The notes beneath the pieces are model-generated. The model did not search any database and had not been told where the DNA came from. It saw only the letters and a list, made by a program, of their open reading frames with translations. A DNA stretch of 34,285 bases. Origin: Natronohydrobacter sp. GTDB lineage: Bacteria > Pseudomonadota > Alphaproteobacteria > Rhodobacterales > Rhodobacteraceae. Of this stretch, positions 23,480-32,026 are shown piece by piece (position 1 is the first letter of the stretch; each line of letters begins with the position of its first letter). Location: positions 1 through 34,285 of the forward strand of contig JAFIEM010000032.1 in NCBI GenBank assembly GCA_020832555.1. The letters run 5' to 3'. A program made the translations under genes and the position numbers.

Positions 23480-26348
23480 CAGCATATGCCGCAGAATGGC
23501 CAAAGGGGGCGCGTCGCAACAAAATATCGAGGATTACAGCTACAAGTACATTGTCACAGACAGGTTTCCGCAAGCGGAACGCGATGTCAGTCTGCGCAGA
23601 TTGTGATGCATTTTGCAATGCGGTGGTCCCGGTTGCAAGGATGATCGGCAGGTTTGCGTCGATCTGGCGCAATTTCTGGGCGAGTTCGATACCGGTCATC
23701 GGGGCCATGTCGTGATCGGTGATGACGATATCCCAGTCCTCGGGTGCCGCGCGGATTGCGGCCAGCGCATCCCGCGGATCGGTGGTACTGGCCACTTCCG
23801 CGCCCGCGCGGACCAGCACATGCGAGAATTGCTGCAAGATGCTGTCATCGTCATCGACCAGCAGGATCGTGCGCCCGGCAAGAGGTTTTTCGGCGCTGTC
23901 GGGCAGGGCCGGGGCCTGCGTTGCATCGGCGGGCCAGTAGACCTGCACGGTTGTCCCCTGGCCCGGTTGCGATGTGACCCGGATCGCACCGGCCATGTCG
24001 TTCAGGATATCGGCCACGATGCTCAGCCCCAGTCCGATCCCGTTTGCGCCCTTGGTGCTGAAATAGGTGTCGAACATCGCGGCCTTGCGCGCGCTGTCCA
24101 TGCCCTCGCCGGTGTCCGAGATCTCGAACAGCACATAGGGCTTGTCCGCGCGCAACCGGCCGATATCGGTGACAGGAGGGGTGGCCTCTGTCCGGATCGC
24201 CGCGAGGTGCAGCACGATACGACCGGCGGTCGTGTCGGGGCAGAGCGCATCGCGGGCGTTCAGGATCAGGTTGAGGAAAACCTGCATGACCGCTGTGCTG
24301 TCGCCGTGGATTTCGACGGGGTTCTGCGGCAGATCGAAAACCAGCCTTATGCCGGTGCCAAGGCTGGGGCGGACCAGATCGGCGGCCTGTTCCAGAAGCG
24401 GGCGCAGGTCCAGCAGGCCCGCATCCGTGCTGTGCCGCCCAAGGCGAGACAGGTTGCCGACCAGCGCTTGCGCCTGTGCCGTGGCAGCTTCGATGCGGGA
24501 CAGGGCGGCGGCTTCCGTCGAGGCCTTTGCCGGGTGGAGCACGCCCAGCGCATGGGTGATCACCGCCAGCACATTGGCCACATCATGCGCCAGCCCGCTG
24601 GCGAGTTGGGCGACAAGCTGGCGGCTCTGGGCGATCTGCAACTGTTCGCGCAGCAGCGCCTGATCGCGTTCGGCGGCCTTGCGGTCCGAAATGTCGCGCG
24701 AGAGCAGCAAGGCCCCGCCATCGGCTTGCAGCGACAGCGAGATGTCGAAATGGCGCTCGCCGAGTTCGGGATCGGGCAATGTCACATCGCCGCGCCAGAC
24801 GCCTGTCGCGTAGAGTTTCGGCAGCAGGTTCACAAGCTGGCGGTTGAACAGATCCGGGCTGACCTCGGGCCATGAGAGCGACTCGGTCGGCAGGTCGTCG
24901 GGGATGCGCAGATAGTCGCGCAGCACAGGGTTGATATAGCTGATGCGCCCGTCCGGCTGGATGATGGCAATGCCCTCGCGCAGGGCGTCCATCGCCGCGG
25001 CACGGTCGCGCAGGGCACGGGTTTCGGCCAGCTTCTGGGCCGTCACGTCGCTGGCGACCACCATATATGCCTGAATTTCCCCGTCGGCATCCTGCAGTTT
25101 CTGGACATTGAGGTTGATCCAGTAGGGCATGCCGGACGCGCTGAGCGCCTGGACTTCCTCATTGACCTCTTCGCCGTTTTCCAGCCGCGTGCAGAGGGTC
25201 TTGACGAGATCAGGATCGGCATCGGCGAAGCGCAGGACTTCGCTGGGGCGTCGTCCCTGTGCCTCGGCCAGAGAGAAGCCGGTGCGCGCAACGGCGGCGG
25301 GATTGATCCAGGTGATGCGGCGCTGGGCATCGGTCAGCAGGATCAGGTTGGTCGAGAGTTCCGCGACACGGCTGAGCGTGTGGTTGTGCTGGGCCTGAAG
25401 ATAGCTGTCGGTGATGTCGCGGATCACGAACATGTAGCCTGTATGATCCCCTGAGCGCGCATTGCGACGGGCCGTGGCATGCAGCGCAAACCGTTTGGTC
25501 ACACCGTCAATCACCAGCGGGTAGTCGAAGGTTTCCGACCAGCCGCGCTGGTTGACCTGCGCCATCGCCTTGCGGCACAGCGCGGCAACGGCTTCGGGCA
25601 GGCAGGCTTCGTGCGGTTGGCCGATCACTTCGACCGGGCTGAGGGCAAAGGTCAGGGGCGCGCTCTGGTGAAAGGCCACGATTACGCCGCTCTTGTCGGT
25701 TTCAACCAGCAATTCGGGGGCCGCGTCGATCATGGCGGCCACCCGGTCATTGGCGGCGCGCAGATCGGCGTCCAGCCGCAACCGCGCCTGTTCGGTGTCG
25801 CGCAGTTTCAGCGCCAGAGACAATGTTGCGGCCAGACCCTGCAGCGCGTGGGTTTCCTGGACGGTGAAATTGCGCATCCGCTTGCACAGGTCGAAGCCCA
25901 GAAACCCCGCAAGATCGGCGTCATGAAAGAACGGCACCGCGATCAGCGATTTGACATTCTGTGCGGTCATGATCGCGCGCAGTTCGGAATTGAGCGGCAG
26001 GGCCGAGGTATCGGTCAGATGCAGGAAACCCTGCGTCATGAAGGCGGTCCAGAACAGTTCTCCGGTGCTGTAGCTTAGTTTCTGCAGCTCATCGAACACC
26101 GGCGCGACCCCTTCGGCGCACCATTCATGCGTGTTGCTGACGAAAACCTGATCGCGCAGCATGAACACATAGGCGCGGTCAGCGCCAAAGGACTGTCCGA
26201 TGAGCCGGAGCATTGTCTGGATCGTCGCATCGAGCTTTGCGACAGGGTTGCGTTGCAGCAGGGTCTGGGCTTCAGTGACAGCGGCAAGAAATGGTGCAGA
26301 AGACCTGTGCAGCGATGTCTGCGGGAGGGTCTGCGGGGTCAGTGCCAT
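23457..26348 (-). CDS. Hybrid histidine kinase, GAF-PAS-PAS-PAS-HisKA-HATPase-REC
   Basis: This 963-residue protein is a soluble sensor kinase: no membrane segment is apparent. A GAF domain covers about residues 25-185 (GQSFGADRAYVFMLRDQVFV, AVPFFHDADLAGFLGFD). Three PAS-like domains follow at about 200-315, 328-440 and 450-560. The dimerisation helix holds the phosphorylated histidine H588 in LASGLAHDVANVL. The ATPase part has N697 (NLILNARDAL), the G1 box DTGEGM at 745-750 and the G2 box NGIGLGLSIVAD from 769. A receiver domain lies at 826-945, with acidic cluster DDDD, phosphoacceptor D878 (VITDHDMAP) and K928. A GGAGA site lies upstream of ATG 26348. Signal type is unknown; GAF and PAS suggest a small molecule, redox or light cue. 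Confidence 0.93.
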   Translation of the reverse strand: MALTPQTLPQTSLHRSSAPFLAAVTEAQTLLQRNPVAKLDATIQTMLRLIGQSFGADRAYVFMLRDQVFVSNTHEWCAEGVAPVFDELQKLSYSTGELFWTAFMTQGFLHLTDTSALPLNSELRAIMTAQNVKSLIAVPFFHDADLAGFLGFDLCKRMRNFTVQETHALQGLAATLSLALKLRDTEQARLRLDADLRAANDRVAAMIDAAPELLVETDKSGVIVAFHQSAPLTFALSPVEVIGQPHEACLPEAVAALCRKAMAQVNQRGWSETFDYPLVIDGVTKRFALHATARRNARSGDHTGYMFVIRDITDSYLQAQHNHTLSRVAELSTNLILLTDAQRRITWINPAAVARTGFSLAEAQGRRPSEVLRFADADPDLVKTLCTRLENGEEVNEEVQALSASGMPYWINLNVQKLQDADGEIQAYMVVASDVTAQKLAETRALRDRAAAMDALREGIAIIQPDGRISYINPVLRDYLRIPDDLPTESLSWPEVSPDLFNRQLVNLLPKLYATGVWRGDVTLPDPELGERHFDISLSLQADGGALLLSRDISDRKAAERDQALLREQLQIAQSRQLVAQLASGLAHDVANVLAVITHALGVLHPAKASTEAAALSRIEAATAQAQALVGNLSRLGRHSTDAGLLDLRPLLEQAADLVRPSLGTGIRLVFDLPQNPVEIHGDSTAVMQVFLNLILNARDALCPDTTAGRIVLHLAAIRTEATPPVTDIGRLRADKPYVLFEISDTGEGMDSARKAAMFDTYFSTKGANGIGLGLSIVADILNDMAGAIRVTSQPGQGTTVQVYWPADATQAPALPDSAEKPLAGRTILLVDDDDSILQQFSHVLVRAGAEVASTTDPRDALAAIRAAPEDWDIVITDHDMAPMTGIELAQKLRQIDANLPIILATGTTALQNASQSAQTDIAFRLRKPVCDNVLVAVILDILLRRAPFGHSAAYADATSDSG

Positions 26349-26426
26349 GGGCAGGACGGGTCTCCGTGATCAGGGCTGTCTTGCGGATTCGTCGTGCAGC
26401 TTACACCAGTGGCCCCGGTTTCGGGC

Positions 26427-26450
26427 TGCGCAATCGCGGGGCATTGCGCA
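26427..26450. promoter_or_regulatory. Inverted repeat between hybrid kinase and map, candidate operator
   Basis: TGCGCAAT (26427-26434) and ATTGCGCA (26443-26450) are perfect inverted 8-mers with an 8-base spacer. A TTGACA box begins three bases further on (26454-26459) and could be the -35 element for map, though the paired -10 is weak. The site lies 79 bases upstream of the kinase start on the other strand. Confidence 0.5.
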
Positions 26451-26530
26451 AATTTGACAGAAACCCGGATGGCTGGTCTGGTTTTCTGGGTCTCAACACT
26501 CTATTTTGCCCGAAATTGCAATATCCGGGG

Positions 26531-27352
26531 ATGCGCAGCTTGGACGATACGCATGATGGCCGCACGACGAGAGAAGGGATCCGCATCCATGAGGCTGCGG
26601 ATTTTGACGGTATGCGCAAGGCCGGGCGCGTCGCGGCAAGTATTCTGGATGACATAGCGCCCCATGTCTTTGTCGGCCAGAGCACGGCAGAGATTGACCG
26701 CATCATCACCGAAAAGGTCGAGCAGGCCGGGGCGAAATCGGCGACGATCGGCTATCGGGGCTATCAGCATGCAAGCTGCATCTCGGTCAATCATGTGGTC
26801 TGCCACGGGATACCGGGGGCCAAGACGCTCAAGAGCGGCGATATTCTGAATATCGACGTGACCGTGATCGTGGATGGTTGGTTTGGCGACACTTCGCGCA
26901 TGTATGTGGCGGGGGATATTCCGCGCAAGGCCGAGCGGCTGGTGCAGGTCACTTATGACGCGCTGATGCTGGGGATCGAGGCGGTGCGGCCCGGCAACAC
27001 GTTTGGCGATATCGGTCATGCGATTCAGGCCTATGTCGAGAGCCAGCGCATGTCGGTGGTGCGCGATTTCTGCGGGCATGGGCTGGGGCGGGTGTTCCAC
27101 GCGCCGCCCAATGTGCTGCATTACGGGCGCGCAGGGCATGGGCCAAGGCTGGAAGAGGGCATGTTCTTCACCATCGAGCCGATGGTCAATCTGGGGCGGC
27201 CTGAAACCAAGGTTCTGGCGGATGACTGGACGGCGGTCACGCGCGACAAGTCGCTTTCGGCGCAGTTCGAGCATTCCATCGGGGTGACAGCGACAGGGTT
27301 CGAGATCTTTACCCTGTCTCCGGCGGGGCGGTTTCATCCGACATGGGGCTGA
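26531..27352 (+). CDS. map: Methionine aminopeptidase, type I
   Basis: MetAP removes the first methionine from new proteins in the cytoplasm. The 273-residue product has the metal-binding set of the family: the histidine in NHVVCHGIPG, aspartates in LNIDVTVIVDGWFGDTSRMY-type context, the histidine in CGHGLGRVFHAPP, and glutamates in FTIEPM and QFEHSIGV. I choose ATG 26531, since DGRTTREGIRI is a common N-terminus in related species; the frame is open upstream to 26291 but that crosses the operator. The ribosome-binding site is weak. The 3' end overlaps the convergent YihY gene by 44 bases. Confidence 0.96.
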   Translation: MRSLDDTHDGRTTREGIRIHEAADFDGMRKAGRVAASILDDIAPHVFVGQSTAEIDRIITEKVEQAGAKSATIGYRGYQHASCISVNHVVCHGIPGAKTLKSGDILNIDVTVIVDGWFGDTSRMYVAGDIPRKAERLVQVTYDALMLGIEAVRPGNTFGDIGHAIQAYVESQRMSVVRDFCGHGLGRVFHAPPNVLHYGRAGHGPRLEEGMFFTIEPMVNLGRPETKVLADDWTAVTRDKSLSAQFEHSIGVTATGFEIFTLSPAGRFHPTWG

Positions 27353-28214
27353 GCAGGGCGTTGCGGGCTTCGTCCTGCTCTGCCAGCGTTTCCAGCGTCG
27401 CGTTCAGGATGCCGCCCAGAAGCACGGCATAGGCCGAGATGTAGAACCACATCAGCAGCGCGACCACGGCCCCGATGGAGCCATAGACCTCGTTGTAATT
27501 GCCGAAATTGCTGAGATAGAAGCTGAGCCCTGCCGAGACCGTGACCCAGAGCACCACGGCCAGCACCAGACCCGGTATCAGCACCGGGCGCGCGTCCTTG
27601 CTGCGTGCCGGGCCGATCCAGTAAAAGACCCAGATCCAGCCTGCGACAAGGCCCAGCGTGACCGCCCAGCGCAGGGTTTCGATCAGATAGCCATTGCTGC
27701 CGATCAGGGGGAAGACGGCCAGCACAACCGGCACGATCAGCACCGACAACAGCGCGACCACGCCCGCGACCAGCATGCCAAGCGTGATGAAAAGCACCCG
27801 GATCGCATGGCTGAACCCCTTGCGCCGAGGCGTGCCGTGAATGGCGTAGATGCCGATCAGCATGGCATCGACGCCGCGTCGCGCCAGAAACAGCGCCACC
27901 ACGACCGAGATGATCGAGGTCCAGCCGAGCACCCCTTCATTGGCCCAGACCAGCCGCGTGATCTGGTTGCTGAGCAGCGTATAGGCGCCGGGGGGGATCA
28001 GGTCGCGCAACAATGAAAGCTGGTCCTGCAGCACCAGCGGGTCGGCGAAGAAGCCGAATACCGAAATCAGCGCCGCGATTCCGGGGAAAAGTGCGAGCAG
28101 GGAAAAGAACGCCACGCCGGCCGAGAGCAACCCGATATTACGCGCGGTCATGGCCGCGTTGAATTCGCGAACAAACCGCCAGATGCGTTGCAGGCGTGGC
28201 GAGAGCGCAATCAA
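27309..28214 (-). CDS. YihY/BrkB family inner-membrane protein
   Basis: This protein of about 301 residues has six hydrophobic segments and matches the YihY/BrkB family (once annotated as ribonuclease BN): MTARNIGLLSAGVAFFSLLA, FPGIAALISVFGFFADP, FLARRGVDAMLIGIYAIHG, and GSIGAVVALLMWFYISAYAV. Function is not firmly known. The start is uncertain. I use TTG 28214, whose TTGA overlaps the H-NS stop codon and keeps the IALSPRLQRIWRFVREFN region usual in the family. ATG 28151 would lose this, and ATG 28292 would overlap H-NS by 82 bases. The arrangement implies coupling to the upstream H-NS-like gene. The 3' end overlaps map. Confidence 0.85.
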   Translation of the reverse strand: MIALSPRLQRIWRFVREFNAAMTARNIGLLSAGVAFFSLLALFPGIAALISVFGFFADPLVLQDQLSLLRDLIPPGAYTLLSNQITRLVWANEGVLGWTSIISVVVALFLARRGVDAMLIGIYAIHGTPRRKGFSHAIRVLFITLGMLVAGVVALLSVLIVPVVLAVFPLIGSNGYLIETLRWAVTLGLVAGWIWVFYWIGPARSKDARPVLIPGLVLAVVLWVTVSAGLSFYLSNFGNYNEVYGSIGAVVALLMWFYISAYAVLLGGILNATLETLAEQDEARNALLSPMSDETAPPETG

Positions 28215-28522
28215 ATTGCCAGATCTTCCAGTGTTTTTCCGCTGGCCAGCGCATCCACCACCCATTTGGGTTTGCGGCCACGTCCGGTCCATGTCTGGCT
28301 TTTATCAGCGGGATTGGCATACTTCGGGGCGACGGGTTTGCGACCGGTTGACGGGGCTTTTGCCATAACCTGATCGAAGGTAAACCCATGCTGGCGGGCG
28401 ATGGCGTCCATTTCGGCGCGCGCGGCTTTCAGGGCGCGCTCTTCAAAGGACTCGATTGCCTTCGCGACATCTTTCTGTAGCTTCTTCAATTCGTCGAGCG
28501 ACATTTCATTCAGGTCGATCAT
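28211..28522 (-). CDS. H-NS family nucleoid protein (HvrA-like)
   Basis: This 103-residue protein resembles the H-NS relatives of Rhodobacter such as HvrA/Spb. The N-terminal half is a coiled coil for dimerisation (LDELKKLQKDVAKAIESFEE). The C-terminal DNA-binding part at residues 67-85 holds KYANPADKSQTWTGRGRKP, the H-NS core motif that inserts into AT-rich minor grooves. HvrA-type proteins modulate light- or stress-dependent genes in phototrophic relatives; that role is not shown here. ATG 28522 has GGAGG seven bases upstream. Its stop overlaps the TTG start of the membrane-protein gene. Confidence 0.93.
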   Translation of the reverse strand: MIDLNEMSLDELKKLQKDVAKAIESFEERALKAARAEMDAIARQHGFTFDQVMAKAPSTGRKPVAPKYANPADKSQTWTGRGRKPKWVVDALASGKTLEDLAI

Positions 28523-28574
28523 GGTTTTTCCTCCGGCATGATTGTCTATTCAAAAGCCGAAATGGCGCGGATAT

Positions 28575-29507
28575 TCAAGCCGGATTTTGAAAACAGTCTT
28601 TCCAGACAGTGTAGATATAGTGGCTGATCATCAGGTCAAGATGCGCACCGCCGCCATTCTTGCAGATCGTGATCGCCTGACTGCCCGGCCTTTTGAATTT
28701 CCCGGCGGGGAAGTCGTAATAATCGGCCTGAATATCTTCTTTCGTGATGATGCCGCGCGCAATCGGGTCTTTCAATTCGCCGATATGGTCGAGCGTGGTG
28801 TCGCGGCTGTCCACGAAGATATCTGCGCGTTGCAGGGCTGTGTCATCAACCTCGCGCATATCGGGGCGGAAGGCGCCGATCAGGTCAAGATGTTGACCGG
28901 GGCGCAGCCAGTCGCCGCGGATCAGGGGCGTTTTGCTCATGGTTGCGGTGCAGATGATATCGGCCTGCGTGACGGCATTTTCCAGATCGGGTTCGGCGCG
29001 CATATTGTCTAGATCGCGCACAAATAATGCGGCATTGTCGAAATTGCGCGCCCAGATTGTAAATTGCGCCTGCGGGAATATCGCGCGATAGGCGTCATAC
29101 ATGCTGCGCGCCACAGTGCCCGCGCCGATAAGCGAAATCCTGCCACTGTCAGGCCGGGCCAGATGGCGGGCAGCAAACAGGCTGTCGGCGGCGGTTTTCC
29201 ATTTGGTGACGAGGTGAAAATCAAGGATCGCGTCAAGCTGCCCGTCCCTGTCGGAATAGAGCGCCACGCTGCCATTGACAGCGGGCAGATTGCGCGACGG
29301 GTTTTCCGGAAAAACCGTGGCGGTTTTCACCAATGCGCCCAGACCGTCAATCCATGCCGCGCGCGACAGGAGTGTGTCATTGCGCTGATAGAGAAACGTG
29401 TCATGGAGTTGCGCCTTGGGCCGGGCATGACCCTTTGCAATCGCGCCAAGGGCGGCATGCCAGTCGAGATGCGGCTCTATTTCGGCAGTGACATGGCAAA
29501 GGGTCAT
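28575..29507 (-). CDS. Ornithine cyclodeaminase / mu-crystallin family protein
   Basis: This 310-residue NAD(P)-binding protein belongs to the ornithine cyclodeaminase/mu-crystallin family, whose members form proline from ornithine, reduce imines or act as alanine or lysine-related dehydrogenases. The Rossmann motif is GAGTVARSM at 128-136, followed by FTIWARNFD. The N-terminal substrate region has GLGALVKTATVFPENP with lysine K61, and a late DLIGAFRPDMREVDD matches the family aspartate motif. It follows fghA by 21 bases and is the last gene of a three-gene leftward operon. The exact substrate cannot be told from sequence. Confidence 0.9.
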   Translation of the reverse strand: MTLCHVTAEIEPHLDWHAALGAIAKGHARPKAQLHDTFLYQRNDTLLSRAAWIDGLGALVKTATVFPENPSRNLPAVNGSVALYSDRDGQLDAILDFHLVTKWKTAADSLFAARHLARPDSGRISLIGAGTVARSMYDAYRAIFPQAQFTIWARNFDNAALFVRDLDNMRAEPDLENAVTQADIICTATMSKTPLIRGDWLRPGQHLDLIGAFRPDMREVDDTALQRADIFVDSRDTTLDHIGELKDPIARGIITKEDIQADYYDFPAGKFKRPGSQAITICKNGGGAHLDLMISHYIYTVWKDCFQNPA

Positions 29508-29528
29508 ATTTCCGGCCTCTCGTTGGGG

Positions 29529-30359
29529 TTATGCGGCCAGCGCCTGCGCGTGAAAGGCGATGTGATCGCCGATGAAACTCGCGACAAAGAAATAGCTGTG
29601 ATCGTAACCGTCCTGCATGCGAAAGGTTCCCGGCTGGCGGCGGGCATTCATCGCCTCGGCCAATGCCTCGGGGCGCAGCAGGTCCAGGAACTGGTCCTTG
29701 CTGCCCTGATCAATCAGAACCGGCCCGCGAAAGCCGGTCTGGCGCATCAGCAGCGTGGCGTCATGCGCGGCCCATGTGGCCGGGTCATCGCCCAGATAGG
29801 CGGTGAATTGTTTGCGGCCCCATTCGCTGGCGGTGGGGTTGGCGATGGGCGCAAAGGCCGAGACCGAGGCGAAGCGGTCCGGCAGGCGCATGGCCAGTGT
29901 CAGCGCGCCATGCCCGCCCATGGAATGCCCGGTGATCGCCTGCCGGGTTTCATCGAGCGGGAAATTCGCCATCAGGACGCGCGGCAGCTCGGTTGCGATA
30001 TAGTCCCACATGCGGAAATGCGGGGCCCAGGGATCTTGGGTGGCGTTTACATAGAAGCCTGCGCCCTGGCCCAGATCATAGGCGGGATCATCCGCCACGC
30101 CCTCGCCGCGCGGTGAGGTGTCGGGAAAGACGAGTGCCAGACCATGCTGTGCGGCATAGCCTTGGGCATGGGCCTTGGTCATGGCGTTTTCATGGGTGCA
30201 GGTCAGCCCCGAGAGATACCACAAGAGCGGCACCGGTCCGCGTGCGGCTTGGGGCGGCAGGAACAGTCCGAAGGTCATGTCACAGCCAGTCGTGTTGGAC
30301 CTGTGGCGAAAGACGCCCTGAACGCCGCCGAAACAGCGGTTCTCCGAGAGGGTTTCCAT
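29529..30359 (-). CDS. fghA: S-formylglutathione hydrolase
   Basis: FghA hydrolyses S-formylglutathione to formate and glutathione in formaldehyde detoxification. The 276-residue product has the alpha/beta-hydrolase triad: S146 in GHSMGGHGAL, D222 in LIDQGSKDQFL and H254 in GYDHSYFF. Other typical parts are PVPLLWYLSGLTCTHEN and FVFPDTSPRG-like LVFPDTSPRGEGV. I choose ATG 30359 (METLSENRCF), preceded by AAGGAG; the frame extends 15 codons into the transporter gene. The usual partner, glutathione-dependent formaldehyde dehydrogenase, is not beside it. It lies 22 bases after the AEC transporter gene and 21 before the cyclodeaminase gene. Confidence 0.95.
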   Translation of the reverse strand: METLSENRCFGGVQGVFRHRSNTTGCDMTFGLFLPPQAARGPVPLLWYLSGLTCTHENAMTKAHAQGYAAQHGLALVFPDTSPRGEGVADDPAYDLGQGAGFYVNATQDPWAPHFRMWDYIATELPRVLMANFPLDETRQAITGHSMGGHGALTLAMRLPDRFASVSAFAPIANPTASEWGRKQFTAYLGDDPATWAAHDATLLMRQTGFRGPVLIDQGSKDQFLDLLRPEALAEAMNARRQPGTFRMQDGYDHSYFFVASFIGDHIAFHAQALAA

Positions 30360-30381
30360 GCGGTTCTCCTTTGTCGTTGGT

Positions 30382-31311
30382 CTAGAAGCCTGTGACCCAT
30401 GCAATCACGACGGGCACGGTTGCAATGCTCGCAAGCGTCGAAACAAGGATCGTGGCCGACACGCGCGCGGGGCCTGCGTTGTAATGCTGGGCCAGAATGA
30501 AGACATTGCCCGCAACCGGCAAGGCGGCGGCGGCGATCAGGACACCTGCGACTTGCGGCTCGACCTTGAACAGCACGAGCGCGGCGAAGGCGGTCAGCGC
30601 GGGGTGCAAGACCAGCTTGCCGAAAGACAGCCATGTGACGATGGCCAGACGATCCACTTTCTTGTCCGCGAGTGAGGCCCCGATGGCGAAAAGCGCGCAG
30701 GGCGTTGCGGCCGCGCCCAGAAGGGTCAGGAAATCATTGGCGATGGCGGGCACGCCGAGACCGGTGCCGGACCATGCAATCCCCAGCGCCATGGCCACGA
30801 CCATCGGGTTTTTCAGCACCGCAATGACCAGTTTGCGCGGCAGGTCGCGGTCGATGCGGCCATCGCGTGACAGCGTTATGATGATGGTGAACAGCGACGA
30901 GAACACGATCAGGTCGATGGTCAGGATCAACAGCACTGTGGGCACCGATGCCGGGCCAAGCAGGACGATCAGCAGCGGCACGCCCAGAAAACCGGTATTG
31001 CCGATGATGGTGCAATGCGCCTCGATCAAGGCTTCTTCCATCCGCGCGCGGCGCAAAAAGGCAATTGCCATGACCAGCACATAGACCACGGCGCAGGCCC
31101 AGAGATAGGCGCCTGCCGCGCGCGCATCGAGCAGATCCGACAGGCTGAGATTGGCCGCGAAGCCGAACAGCATGGCCGAGAGCGCGAAATAGAAGACGAA
31201 TTTCGTGAGATAGGCGGTTGCCTCGGGCGGGAAAAACCCTGTACGGCCAGCGCCGAAGCCAAGGCCGATCAGGCCGAAGAAGGGCAGGGTCTTGAGGAAG
31301 ATCTCGATCAT
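30382..31311 (-). CDS. AEC (auxin efflux carrier) family transporter
   Basis: This 309-residue inner-membrane protein has about ten hydrophobic helices in two five-helix bundles, as in the AEC/BASS-like fold. Family patterns include LIGLGFGAGRTGFFPPEATA, CTIIGNTGFLGVPLLIVLLG (the broken helix with NTGFLG), FAIGASLADKKV and the late AAALPVAGNVFILAQHY. Bacterial members move malonate, malate or other small acids, but the substrate is not clear here. It diverges from the TetR gene, which may control it, and leads the AEC-fghA-cyclodeaminase operon. Confidence 0.9.
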   Translation of the reverse strand: MIEIFLKTLPFFGLIGLGFGAGRTGFFPPEATAYLTKFVFYFALSAMLFGFAANLSLSDLLDARAAGAYLWACAVVYVLVMAIAFLRRARMEEALIEAHCTIIGNTGFLGVPLLIVLLGPASVPTVLLILTIDLIVFSSLFTIIITLSRDGRIDRDLPRKLVIAVLKNPMVVAMALGIAWSGTGLGVPAIANDFLTLLGAAATPCALFAIGASLADKKVDRLAIVTWLSFGKLVLHPALTAFAALVLFKVEPQVAGVLIAAAALPVAGNVFILAQHYNAGPARVSATILVSTLASIATVPVVIAWVTGF

Positions 31312-31408
31312 GTCCTGAACGTGTTAACATGCGATTCGCCGCGCTGCCAGTGAGTGCCGCTTTTCCTTTGCGGCGCAAGGCACTATCTAAGGTCTGACAG
31401 GAGGAGTG

Positions 31409-32026
31409 ATGACCGTTACAGCCGCAATGATCCGCCAGGGGCGCAAATATGATCAGGTGCTTGATGGCGCGCGCGCGGTCTTTGTCGAAATGGGCTATGA
31501 GCGTGCCAGTGTGGATGAGATCGCGCGCGTGGCCGGGGTGTCAAAGGCCACGCTTTACAGCTATTTCCCGGAAAAGCGGCTTTTGTTCACCGAGGTTTAC
31601 CGAACCGAGATTTTGCGGCTGGCGGATTCGGCCGTGGAACTGGCCGACAGCCATCTGCCCCCCGAGCGGGCGCTGCGCGATGCGGCGCGGCGGATTCTGG
31701 CTTACCTGACCTCGGATTTCGCGCAGGCGATGTATCGCATCTGTGTGACCGAAACCCCGCGTTTCCCCGAGATTGGCCGTGCATTTTACGAGACCGGGCC
31801 GGAATTGGGGCGGGAACGGCTGGGCTGCTATCTGCGCGCGGCCTGTGCGCGCGGGGCGTTGCAGATCGAGGATATTGATCTGGCGGCGGATCAGTTCTTT
31901 CAACTGTGCCAGACCACGATCTGCGATCGTATCCTGTGCGGCGTGCAGAAGCATTTTACCGAAGCCGAGATTTCGCGCACGGTGGAAGGGGCGGTCACGA
32001 TGTTTCTGGCGCGTTACGGCAGGTAA
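31409..32026 (+). CDS. TetR-family transcriptional regulator
   Basis: This 205-residue protein has the TetR helix-turn-helix at about residues 13-58 (ILDGARAVF-like VLDGARAVFVEMGYERASVD, then VAGVSKATLYSYFPEKRLLF) and a C-terminal ligand-binding part similar to the AefR-like subgroup (ARRILAYLTSDFAQAMYRIC, FPEIGRAFYETGPE). TetR proteins usually repress nearby genes until a small ligand binds. I choose ATG 31409, with AGGAGG at 31399-31404; the GTG three bases earlier is possible. It diverges from the AEC operon, the likely target. Its stop lies inside the remnant of a convergent gene, with no terminator. Confidence 0.93.
   Translation: MTVTAAMIRQGRKYDQVLDGARAVFVEMGYERASVDEIARVAGVSKATLYSYFPEKRLLFTEVYRTEILRLADSAVELADSHLPPERALRDAARRILAYLTSDFAQAMYRICVTETPRFPEIGRAFYETGPELGRERLGCYLRAACARGALQIEDIDLAADQFFQLCQTTICDRILCGVQKHFTEAEISRTVEGAVTMFLARYGR

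Noticed and set aside
31353-31384. AGTGCC and GGCACT inverted pair between the AEC and TetR genes
   Set aside because: The arms are 20 bases apart and short, which does not suit a TetR operator; the inner GC pairing is imperfect, so it is not strong enough to report as a site.
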